10,573 bases of DNA from an uncultured Acidimicrobiaceae bacterium (lineage in GTDB: Bacteria; Actinomycetota; Acidimicrobiia; Acidimicrobiales; Ilumatobacteraceae). Below, piece by piece: positions 1-6,821 of this stretch. Numbering within the stretch: the first letter of the stretch is position 1; the number at the start of each line of letters is the position of its first letter. Below the pieces are notes generated by a model. The model did no database searches. It was given only the letters and a program-made list of their open reading frames with translations, and was not told the origin of the DNA. The position numbers and the translations under genes were made by a program. Where the stretch lies: positions 1 through 10,573 of the forward strand of contig CAIXHI010000096.1 of the NCBI GenBank assembly GCA_903919215.1, written 5' to 3'.

Positions 1-749
<749 letters not shown>

Positions 750-750
<1 letters not shown>

Positions 751-1874
751 CAGACCGTCACCCCGTTCTTGGCAGTGGCGTCGCCCATCAGGTCGGCAAA
801 CATCTGGAACAGGTACCTGCTGTCGTGTGGGCCGGGGCCGGCTTCGGGGTGGTACTGCACGCTGAAGGCCTGCGCGTTGCGCACTCGCATCCCCTCCACG
901 GTGAGGTCGTTGAGGTTCAGGTGGGTGATCTCTGCCCGACCTTCGAGGCTCGCTGGGCTGACGCAGAAGTTGTGGTTCTGACTGGTGATCTCGACATGAC
1001 CGGTGGCCTCGTGGCGTACCGGGTGGTTGCCACCGTGGTGCCCGAACGGCAGTTTGTACGTGTCGCCGCCGATCGCCCGGCTGAGCAGTTGGTGGCCAAG
1101 GCAGATACCGAAGATCGGCACGTTCGCGAGCAGGTCGCCGATCGCCTCGACCGCGTAGCCCACCATCGCCGGGTCGCCGGGGCCGTTGCTGAGGAACACA
1201 CCATCGGGATGCAGCGCCAGCACTTCGGCAGCGGTCGTGGAGGCCGGAACGACCTCCACCGTGCCGAGTGCGCTGAGGTGGCGCAGGATCGTGGTCTTGA
1301 TCCCGAAGTCGTAGGCGACAATGCGTCGGCCGCCGACACCGCCCGCAGCGCCGGTGAACGGCACGGTGTAGCGCTGCGCAGTAGTGACTTGCGCGACGAG
1401 ATCGATCCCGTCGGTGCCCTTCTCGGCCACAGCGGCGGCACGCAGTGCTGCCTCGCCGGTACTCACTGGGCCGAAGGCACCGGGCAACGCACCCGTGTCG
1501 CGGATCAGGCGCGTGAGCCGACGTGTGTCGATGCCGGCGATGCCGCTGATCCCGAAGCGGCGCAGCAGACCGTCGAGCGAACCCTCACTCCGGTAGTTGC
1601 TCTCGCGGCGAGCCATCTCACGCACGATCACACCACGACAGAACGGACGGGCCGACTCGAAATCGGTGGCATTGACGCCGTAGTTGCCGATGTGCGGGTA
1701 GGTGAAGGTGATGATCTGACCCGCGTAGCTGGGGTCGGTGATCACCTCTTGATACCCCGACAGCGTCGTGTTGAACACGACCTCGCCACCGGCGACACCA
1801 CCGACGGGTTCGGCGCCGATCAGTTCACCTTCGAACACACTGCCGTCGGCCAGCACCAATGCGGCGTCACGCAT
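750..1874 (-). CDS. carA: Carbamoyl-phosphate synthase small (glutaminase) subunit
   Basis: CarA hydrolyses glutamine and passes ammonia to CarB. The 374-residue product has the family's usual length. The N-terminal small-subunit domain includes FNTTLSGYQEVITDPSYAGQ (34-53) and the HIGNYG segment (61-66). The C-terminal class I glutamine amidotransferase domain has the nucleophile Cys258 in FGICLGHQ and the His342/Glu344 pair in SVQYHPEAGPGPHDS. I chose the ATG at 1874-1872 because GGTGA (1884-1880) sits 5 nt upstream. A GTG at 1883, adding three residues (377 aa), is the only other possible start, since the frame is closed by a TGA at 1898-1896. The stop overlaps the carB start by one base. 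The upstream region carries tandem ARG-box-like palindromes, suggesting ArgR control, and a small ORF that ends inside the first codons of carA. Confidence 0.97.
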
Positions 1875-1974
1875 GATGGTCACCGCCGATCGCCGTCACG
1901 GTCTCAACGTCTTGCATGTTCATGCACGATAGTGCACGAACATGCAGAAGGGCACACGGAAACAGGGCAACCAT
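1867..1974 (-). CDS. Putative 35-residue leader ORF overlapping the carA start
   Basis: This small frame begins at ATG 1974-1972, preceded by GGGAGGAGAG (about 1991-1982), the strongest Shine-Dalgarno sequence in the window. It encodes a peptide starting MVALFPCALL and ending in two His and an Ala, with a TGA stop at 1869-1867. That stop lies 8 nt inside carA when carA starts at ATG 1874. The geometry would permit translational coupling. The ARG-box pair lies inside the ORF, so a transcript carrying it must start upstream, for example at the weak promoter candidate near 2029-2057. There is one Arg codon and no codon run of the kind used in ribosome-stalling attenuators. I recognise no family. 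It could be a chance ORF; the SD plus the stop/start overlap is the whole case. Confidence 0.4.
   Translation of the reverse strand: MVALFPCALLHVRALSCMNMQDVETVTAIGGDHHA
1913..1946. promoter_or_regulatory. Tandem ARG-box-like operator upstream of carAB
   Basis: Two 14-bp palindromes lie side by side. The carA-proximal one (1913-1926) is a perfect TGCAT-N4-ATGCA. The distal one (1933-1946) differs in one half-site base. Their centres are 20 bp apart, about two helical turns. ArgR/AhrC operators are tandem palindromes of this architecture: TGAAT-N4-ATTCA in enterobacteria, with TGCAT-type half-sites common in Gram-positives, and usually about 21 bp between centres. Carbamoyl-phosphate synthase genes are known ArgR targets in enterobacteria. 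The sites end 39 bp upstream of the carA ATG. Seen: the palindromes and spacing. Inferred: ArgR as the protein that binds them. No argR lies in this window. Confidence 0.72.
1926..1955 (-). promoter_or_regulatory. Candidate carAB promoter embedded in the ARG boxes
   Basis: On the minus strand TATCGT (1931-1926) sits between the two palindromes and resembles an actinobacterial -10. GTGCCC (1955-1950), 18 nt upstream, is a weak -35. Start of transcription would fall near 1919, giving a 5' UTR of about 45 nt to the carA ATG. ArgR bound to the boxes would then cover the -10. The hexamer matches are poor, so this is a positional candidate only. Confidence 0.22.
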
Positions 1975-2028
1975 CGCTTCTCTCCTCCCGTACGGGCCTC
2001 ACGGAACCCGTTTCACGGTCGAAACCCG

Positions 2029-2057
2029 AGGATAGCGGGGCCACGCGCACCTCACAG
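2029..2057 (-). promoter_or_regulatory. Candidate upstream carAB promoter
   Basis: CTGTGA (2057-2052) and TATCCT (2034-2029) are separated by 17 nt on the minus strand, in the gap after DUF2079. A start near 2022 would place the leader ORF with its strong SD about 40 nt downstream and the ARG boxes at roughly +76 to +109. Two promoters for carAB are known in enterobacteria; whether that applies here is inference. The -35 matches the consensus at three of six positions. Confidence 0.25.
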
Positions 2058-2129
2058 CGCTTCTCGTCGCACCGCCACGTTTCATGGCCTCGCCACCGGT
2101 GCCGAGACCCGGCAGGGTGCCCGTCTGGG

Positions 2130-3701
2130 TCAGCCCTTGTGGCGTAACTCCAGCGCCTGGCACGAACTTGCCTGCGGTCGCACGTCGACCTCATCACTCG
2201 TTCCCACCCGATGGGCCACGACCACGTTGTCGTCCTGGAAGACGGCCTTGAACGGGCCATCCGGTTTCATCATCGCCTCGAACAACTGCTGGTTGCCCGT
2301 TCCGATCTGCGAACGGTCGAGGATCACGTAGTCAATGGTGCGTGGGTCGGGCAAGTGATCACAATCGTCGTTCCCCCACACTGCGGGAGTGAACGGGTTC
2401 GGCCAGTCGTAGATCTCGGTGCGATGGCTCAGGTGCGGCAGCAGCTGATAGCTGGCCGACACCGACGCGTCACCGGGGATGTAGGTGAGCGCCTTGCGGA
2501 GCGAATCGTTGCGTCGGCTGGGCTGGCTCCACACCTGGTAGTTCGCGGCCTCGGCCAACGGCGAGGGCGCCCAGGCCACATTCGTGGTGAACGCGCACAG
2601 CAGCAGCCAGACCGGCAACAGCACCTTCGCTTTCGGCAGCTGCCAGAGGCGGTGCCCGCCATGGATTGCCGAGATCATGAGCGGAGCGATCATCACCGAC
2701 GTGTACTGGTACTTGATCATGCGCGCGTATGGGCTGAGGCCGATCACGCTGGCCAACATCTGCGGCAGCGCCATCAACAAGCCGAGCGGACTGGCCAACG
2801 GCATCCACCCCAGCGGCCAGCCGAGTTGCTTGTAGAACTGCAACCGATCGTGCTGCACCGCGTCGCTCACCACCCGGTTGGGGTAGCTCGCGATCGTGCG
2901 GCCGATTTCAAACGCGTTGTGGCCGTAGTTACCGTAGAAGTACGTGATGTAGAACGGCTGCTTGCCGTCGTTGAAGTAGGGCAGCACGAGCTTCGCCGTG
3001 ATCGCGTACCACGCGCCGCCGAGCACGATGACGCCGATACAGCGGCGAACGACTCGGCGGTAATCGGGTGCGTTGCGCATGTACACCAGCAACACCAGTC
3101 CGAGCATCACGACCGCCAGAGCGACGTCTTCGCGCATGCTCAGCGCCAGCAGCACCATCGCGAAGCACCACCCCCAACGCTCACGTGTGGCGAACCACCA
3201 GGCGAACAGGAACGGAGCGATCACCATCGCCTCGGGATGGAACATCGCCCAGCTGATCCACTGCACCGGCGCGTACATCAGGTACACGACGGCGAACACG
3301 AGGCCCATCCATGGCGTACGGAACTTGTCGCGAGCGATGAGGTACACCGGGATCGCCGCCGATCCGAGGAAGATCGCCTGCACGACATACAGGAACGCCG
3401 GCCCGGCGCCGAGCCAGTAGAACGGCACGAACGCCACCACGATCAAGTTGAGGTGGTGACCCCAGAAGTTCATGCCGCGCACCGACATGAACGAATGCCC
3501 GCGCGACACCAACCAGAACCCCTGGTCGTAGATGCCCATGTCGTACGACCAGGTGCCGAAGTTGCGATGGTTCTGTACGCCGAGTCTGGCGAAGACGACG
3601 ACAAAGATCGTTGCCGCGAAGAATGTCATCCACGCCGCCGGATGCATCCGCCCCAGACGGATGCTCAACCAGTCCAACACGTCGTTCAGTCGCTCAGTCA
3701 C
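2130..3701 (-). CDS. DUF2079 family multipass membrane protein
   Basis: The product is an integral membrane protein of about 523 residues belonging to the DUF2079 family, whose biochemical role is not established; its topology recalls GT-C-like polytopic transferases. Family motifs are YDMGIYDQ (53-60), FHPE (154-157) and REDVAL (190-195). Hydrophobic segments lie at about 24-40, 84-97, 104-123, 132-146, 156-170, 177-209 (two passes), 221-239, 298-318, 333-346 and 358-374, followed by a soluble C-terminal domain (about 380-523) containing PDPRTIDYVILDRSQ. The chosen start is GTG 3701-3699, 29 nt after the nusB stop. The frame stays open to 3932, but that extension is arginine-rich, overlaps nusB and looks non-coding. 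ATG 3650 is an alternative start. It follows nusB closely and probably shares its transcript. Family assignment rests on remembered motifs. Confidence 0.85.
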   Translation of the reverse strand: MTERLNDVLDWLSIRLGRMHPAAWMTFFAATIFVVVFARLGVQNHRNFGTWSYDMGIYDQGFWLVSRGHSFMSVRGMNFWGHHLNLIVVAFVPFYWLGAGPAFLYVVQAIFLGSAAIPVYLIARDKFRTPWMGLVFAVVYLMYAPVQWISWAMFHPEAMVIAPFLFAWWFATRERWGWCFAMVLLALSMREDVALAVVMLGLVLLVYMRNAPDYRRVVRRCIGVIVLGGAWYAITAKLVLPYFNDGKQPFYITYFYGNYGHNAFEIGRTIASYPNRVVSDAVQHDRLQFYKQLGWPLGWMPLASPLGLLMALPQMLASVIGLSPYARMIKYQYTSVMIAPLMISAIHGGHRLWQLPKAKVLLPVWLLLCAFTTNVAWAPSPLAEAANYQVWSQPSRRNDSLRKALTYIPGDASVSASYQLLPHLSHRTEIYDWPNPFTPAVWGNDDCDHLPDPRTIDYVILDRSQIGTGNQQLFEAMMKPDGPFKAVFQDDNVVVAHRVGTSDEVDVRPQASSCQALELRHKG

Positions 3702-3730
3702 GACGGGCAGTCTTGCCGATGCGCGGGGCT

Positions 3731-4168
3731 TCAGGGAGCGCGCAGGATCGGCACCAGCGCAGACAGCACACCGTTGACGAAACGACCCGAGTCGTCGGTG
3801 CTGAAACGCTTGGCCAGTTCCACTGCTTCGTCGAGCACGACTGCCACGGGAACCTCGGGGCGACCCATCAGTTCGAACGCCGCGATACGCAACACGTTGC
3901 GGTCGATGGACGGCATGCGCTGCAACGTCCAACCCTTGGACTGCTTGGCGATCGCAGCGTCGAGCGCTGGCTGATTGGCCTCGACACCCTTCACCAAGAG
4001 CGTGGTCATCTCGTCTGCAGGTGAGATCTGCGTGGCCAGCACCTCGCTGGGCGGAACGGCTTTCGACTCGGACTCGTAGAGCAGGATCAGGGCCCGTTCG
4101 CGCGCATCGGTGCGCTCGTCAGGCATTCCCGTCGCTGACCGTGAGTTGCCGGAACCTCGGCGACTCAT
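3731..4168 (-). CDS. nusB: Transcription antitermination factor NusB
   Basis: NusB binds boxA RNA together with NusE (ribosomal protein S10) and supports antitermination of rRNA operons. The 145-residue product shows the family pattern: ARERALILLYESE near the N-terminus (22-34), the WTLQRMPSIDRNVLRIAAFEL block (80-100), VPVAVVLDEAVELAKRFS (106-123), and the C-terminal SGRFVNGVLSAL (127-138). The ATG at 4168 is 5 nt after the efp stop. A second ATG at 4126 (residue 15), just ahead of the conserved region, is also possible, since neither start has a strong SD. The efp-nusB pair is a widely conserved neighbourhood. DUF2079 follows 29 nt downstream, where pyr genes often sit in other Actinobacteria. 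Confidence 0.95.
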   Translation of the reverse strand: MSRRGSGNSRSATGMPDERTDARERALILLYESESKAVPPSEVLATQISPADEMTTLLVKGVEANQPALDAAIAKQSKGWTLQRMPSIDRNVLRIAAFELMGRPEVPVAVVLDEAVELAKRFSTDDSGRFVNGVLSALVPILRAP

Positions 4169-4173
4169 GGACG

Positions 4174-4737
4174 TCAGACTCGCGTCATGTAATCGCCGGT
4201 GCGGGTGTCGATCTTCACCTTGTCACCGGTGTTGATGAACAGGGGCACCGACACGACCTTGCCGGTCTGCAGGGTGGCCGGCTTGCGGGCACCGCTGACG
4301 CGGTCGCCCTGGATACCAGGCTCCGTTTCGGCGATGACGAGTTCCACCGAGGCCGGGATCTCCACCGTGACGATCTCGCCCTTGTAGAAGGCAATGACGG
4401 CGACCGAGTTCTCGACCATGTAGTCGGCGGCATCGCCGAGTGCGGCGGGAGCGACGTGTTCCTGGTCGTAGGACTCCTGGTCCATGAACACATACTGATC
4501 ACCGTCGCGATACAGGAACTGCATGTCGCGCTTGTCGAGCATCGCCTGTTCGACGCGGATACCAGCGTTGAACGTGCGGTCGATCACCGCACCGTTCTTC
4601 AGGTTGCGCAGCTTGCTACGCACGAACGCACCGCCCTTGCCGGGCTTGACATGCTGGAACTCGACAACCTGGAACAGGCCGTTCTCGAGTTCGAGCGTGA
4701 TGCCGTTCTTCAGGTCGTTGGTGGTGATGGCAGGCAC
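4174..4737 (-). CDS. efp: Translation elongation factor P
   Basis: EF-P binds between the ribosomal P and E sites and relieves stalling at consecutive prolines. From the GTG at 4737 the product is 187 residues, the classic EF-P length. It opens with MPAITTNDLKNGITLELENG, carries the tip loop KPGKGGAF with Lys34, and ends with the C-terminal OB-fold signature region PGIQGDRVSGARKPATLQTG and the VPLFINTGDKVKIDTRTGDY tail. The start is fixed by GAAGGA at 4749-4744, 6 nt upstream. The frame continues upstream to 4773, but those extra 12 codons are not EF-P-like. The gene begins inside the 3' end of the peptidase gene (28-nt overlap), so coupling is likely. The tip Lys is present; no EF-P-modifying enzyme is encoded in the window. 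Confidence 0.97.
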   Translation of the reverse strand: MPAITTNDLKNGITLELENGLFQVVEFQHVKPGKGGAFVRSKLRNLKNGAVIDRTFNAGIRVEQAMLDKRDMQFLYRDGDQYVFMDQESYDQEHVAPAALGDAADYMVENSVAVIAFYKGEIVTVEIPASVELVIAETEPGIQGDRVSGARKPATLQTGKVVSVPLFINTGDKVKIDTRTGDYMTRV

Positions 4738-5807
4738 GGTGAATCCTTCGGAAATGCAGTCAGAACGCGGCATCCAGCACTGGTGACGACCACCAGGTCT
4801 TCCACACGGATACCACCGAAGCCTTCACGATAGACGCCAGGCTCCACGGTCACTACGTCCCCGACCTGCAAAGTGGCCTCGCTGGTGGCATTCGCGTAGG
4901 GATCCTCATGGATCAACAGGCCCACACCGTGCCCCGTTCCGTGGGTGAACCACTCGCCGTAGCCGGCATCGGCGATGATCCCACGGCACACACCGTCGAC
5001 CTCCTTGCCGGTGACGCCGGGCATTACAGCAGCCACACCCGCGACCTGCGCAGCCAACACCAACTCATACAGTTCACGCTGCAACGGAGATGGCTCGCCG
5101 ATGACGAACGTTCGTGTCATATCGCTGTGGTACCCGCCCACCAATGCCCCCACGTCGATGATCACCGTGTCGCCCTCGCGGATCGGGGTATCGGTGGGTC
5201 GATGGTGCGGGAGGGCCGCGTTGACGCTGCCGGTGGCAACGATCGTGTCGTAGCTGGGGCCGGTGGCGCCCAACTCGCGCATTCGGATCTCCAACAGATT
5301 GCGCACCTGGGCCTCAGTGAGGCCGTCTGCCAGACGTGGCGCCACCTCGGCGAGTGCTTGGTCGGCGATCGCGCACGCCCGTGCCATCAACTCGATCTCG
5401 CCGTCGTCCTTGATTCGCCGCTCGCCCTCGACGACACCCGCCGTGGGTGCCAACGATGCAGAGAACGCCTTCGCCCACGTGGCGTGCTGCTGGAAACTGA
5501 CGTGCGCCGCTTCGAACCCCACGCTGGATCGCCCCGCAGTGCGGTCGACCAAATGCGCCAGGGTGGCGGCACCGGTGCGGCCGACCAGCACCTCGCCCAG
5601 CACACCTGCGTCGCGCATCTGCCGTGCCGCCTGATCGCCGTAGCGGCCGTCCGTGACGAGCGTCAGCCCGGTGGCGTCGAGCACCACCCAACCGCTCGAG
5701 CCGGTGAACCCGGTCAGCCAGCGGATGTTGGTGAGGTCGCTGACCAACAGCGCGTCGACATCGCCGAGCCGCTGGCGGACCCTGTCGATCCGCTGGCTGT
5801 AGCTCAC
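4710..5807 (-). CDS. M24B family Xaa-Pro peptidase (PepP/PepQ-like)
   Basis: The product is a 365-residue metallopeptidase of the pita-bread fold, likely removing an N-terminal residue before proline or cleaving Xaa-Pro dipeptides in the cytoplasm. The N-terminal creatinase-like domain (about 1-130) includes DALLVSDLTNIRWLTGF (18-34). The catalytic domain has the five metal ligands: Asp218 (IIDVGA), Asp229 (HSDMTRTF), His293 (GTGHGVG), Glu322 (TVEPGVY) and Glu336 (GIRVEDLVV), plus His201-His202 in LPHHRP. The start is GTG 5807-5805, forming a GTGA overlap with the aroQ stop. The frame is open further upstream to 5915 but that is unlike the family. The last eight or so residues, SPCLPSPPTT, are read through the start of efp and look like an extension beyond the usual PKD ending. 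Substrate choice between aminopeptidase and dipeptidase cannot be settled from sequence. Confidence 0.93.
   Translation of the reverse strand: MSYSQRIDRVRQRLGDVDALLVSDLTNIRWLTGFTGSSGWVVLDATGLTLVTDGRYGDQAARQMRDAGVLGEVLVGRTGAATLAHLVDRTAGRSSVGFEAAHVSFQQHATWAKAFSASLAPTAGVVEGERRIKDDGEIELMARACAIADQALAEVAPRLADGLTEAQVRNLLEIRMRELGATGPSYDTIVATGSVNAALPHHRPTDTPIREGDTVIIDVGALVGGYHSDMTRTFVIGEPSPLQRELYELVLAAQVAGVAAVMPGVTGKEVDGVCRGIIADAGYGEWFTHGTGHGVGLLIHEDPYANATSEATLQVGDVVTVEPGVYREGFGGIRVEDLVVVTSAGCRVLTAFPKDSPCLPSPPTT
4744..4749 (-). promoter_or_regulatory. Ribosome binding site of efp, inside the peptidase gene
   Basis: GAAGGA lies 6 nt before the efp GTG and decides that start over the longer frame opening at 4773. 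The same bases encode part of the FPKDS segment of the upstream peptidase. Confidence 0.75.
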
Positions 5808-6241
5808 GCGCCGAGCTGCTTGGCGATCGCCTGCACCGCCAGTTCGTAGCCGTGCATACCCAGACCCATGATCGAGCCAGTGGCGACGGGAGCGACCACG
5901 CTCGTGTGCCGCCACGGTTCGCGGGCGTTCGGGTTGGTGATGTGCACTTCCATGATCGGCCCGGCGAACGTCGCCAACGCGTCGTGGATCGCCCAGGCGT
6001 AGTGGGTGAAGGCCCCGGGGTTGATGATGATGGCCGCAGCAACCCCGCGGGCAGCCTGGATGGCGTCGACGAGCGCACCCTCATGGTTGGTCTGGAAGGC
6101 CTGGACTGTGTGCCCGAACTGGGCGGCGGCGGCGGTGACCGCAGCCTCGTAGTCGGCGAGGGTCGCGCTGCCGTAGATGTGCGGCTCGCGTTGTCCGAGC
6201 AGGTTCAGGTTGGGTCCGTGGAGAAGGGTGATGATGGACAC
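5804..6241 (-). CDS. aroQ: Type II 3-dehydroquinate dehydratase
   Basis: AroQ catalyses reversible dehydration of 3-dehydroquinate to 3-dehydroshikimate, step three of the shikimate pathway. The 145-residue length is typical of the dodecameric type II enzyme. Landmarks are HGPNLNLLGQREP (8-20) with lid Arg18, the catalytic Tyr23, the NHEG motif (52-55), INPGAFTH (73-80), and EVHITNPNARE (98-108) with catalytic His100. The GTG at 6241 is the family start; the longer open frame to 6343 overlaps the GNAT gene and is not homologous-looking. It begins 4 nt after the GNAT stop and overlaps the peptidase start by GTGA, so it is within a tight operon although separated from aroB by the GNAT gene. Confidence 0.96.
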   Translation of the reverse strand: MSIITLLHGPNLNLLGQREPHIYGSATLADYEAAVTAAAAQFGHTVQAFQTNHEGALVDAIQAARGVAAAIIINPGAFTHYAWAIHDALATFAGPIMEVHITNPNAREPWRHTSVVAPVATGSIMGLGMHGYELAVQAIAKQLGA

Positions 6242-6245
6242 GGGC

Positions 6246-6806
6246 CTATCGTGCCACGCTCGCCCACCATGTGGGCCGATCAATGCAGTAGAGCACGTGG
6301 CGTCGCTCGTCCCAGTGGGGCAGCAACGGGTGATCGAACTCACGCTCTGGGTCGATCCGCATCCCGATCTTCTGCATCACGCGCTGCGATTTCACGTTGC
6401 GCGTCGTGGTGAAGCTGACGATCTCATAGTCGGGTAACACCACGTGGTCGAAGCCGAACGCCAGCGCCGCACGAGCCGCCTCGGGGGCGAAACCATTCCC
6501 CCAATGTTGGTGTGCCAACCGCCAACCAACCTCGACGCACGGTGTCGACGCCCATGACGGACGCGACAGTCCGACGAAGCCGATGAACGCGTGTGAATCC
6601 AGCCGCTCGACAGCCCAGAGGCCGAACCCGTGTGTCGCCCACGCCCGCGCCATGCGGTCGACCATCTCGTCACTCTGCTGCGCCGAGAGCATCGATGGAA
6701 AGTGCCGCATGACCTCGGGGTCGGCATTGAGAATCGAGTACGGCAGCTTGTCTGCCTCACGCCATCCACGGAGCAACAACCGATCAGTTCGCACCTCGGG
6801 TGTCAT
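6246..6806 (-). CDS. GNAT family N-acetyltransferase (RimJ/RimL type)
   Basis: The 186-residue product looks like an acetyl-CoA-dependent N-acetyltransferase of the RimJ/RimL (Acetyltransf_3) branch, which modify protein N-termini or small amines; the acceptor here is unknown. Visible landmarks are TDRLLLRGWREAD near the start (7-19), HAFIGFVGLS (72-81) in the core strand, VEVGWRLAHQHWGNGFAPEA (91-110) with the acetyl-CoA loop HWGNGFA and its following helix, and the late NVKSQRVMQKIGM (137-149) typical of this branch. The ATG at 6806 has GGAGG 8 nt upstream in a G-rich leader. The frame extends upstream to 7370 over the repeat element and aroB, but that part is not protein-like. It is separated from aroB by 146 bp and from aroQ by 4 nt, interrupting the aroB-aroQ pair. 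Confidence 0.9.
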   Translation of the reverse strand: MTPEVRTDRLLLRGWREADKLPYSILNADPEVMRHFPSMLSAQQSDEMVDRMARAWATHGFGLWAVERLDSHAFIGFVGLSRPSWASTPCVEVGWRLAHQHWGNGFAPEAARAALAFGFDHVVLPDYEIVSFTTTRNVKSQRVMQKIGMRIDPEREFDHPLLPHWDERRHVLYCIDRPTWWASVAR

Positions 6807-6821
6807 CCCCCCACCCTCCCC
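6807..6821 (-). promoter_or_regulatory. G-rich ribosome binding site of the GNAT gene
   Basis: The minus strand reads GGGGAGGGTGGGGGG directly against the ATG. It contains the GGAGG that fixes the start and also a run of six G next to the initiation codon. The short G-tracts could form a two-tier quadruplex or be slippage-prone, but this is not demonstrable from sequence. Confidence 0.5.

Noticed and set aside
1913..1946. LexA/SOS box because of the GAAC and GTTC elements
   Set aside because: Actinobacterial LexA sites need GAAC-N4-GTTC spacing; here the conserved half-sites are TGCAT/ATGCA with N4, which fits ArgR better.
1987..1996. CCCGTACGGG palindrome near the leader ORF SD
   Set aside because: Ten bases of self-complementarity without a loop are expected by chance in high-GC DNA, and part of it is the SD itself.
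2106..2131. Possible terminator hairpin at the DUF2079 stop (GACCC...GGGTC with inner GGCA/TGCC)
   Set aside because: Arms are short and interrupted and no T-tract follows on the minus strand, so I cannot call a terminator.
825..2147. 440-codon plus-strand frame over carA and the carAB leader
   Set aside because: It is antisense to an unmistakable carA with intact catalytic residues, and shows no recognisable domain.
2211..3974. 587-codon open frame on the plus strand, antisense to DUF2079 and nusB
   Set aside because: Its composition (His, Arg, Asp and Glu rich, low complexity) is what the opposite strand of a GC-rich membrane gene produces; DUF2079 and NusB motifs on the minus strand explain the region.
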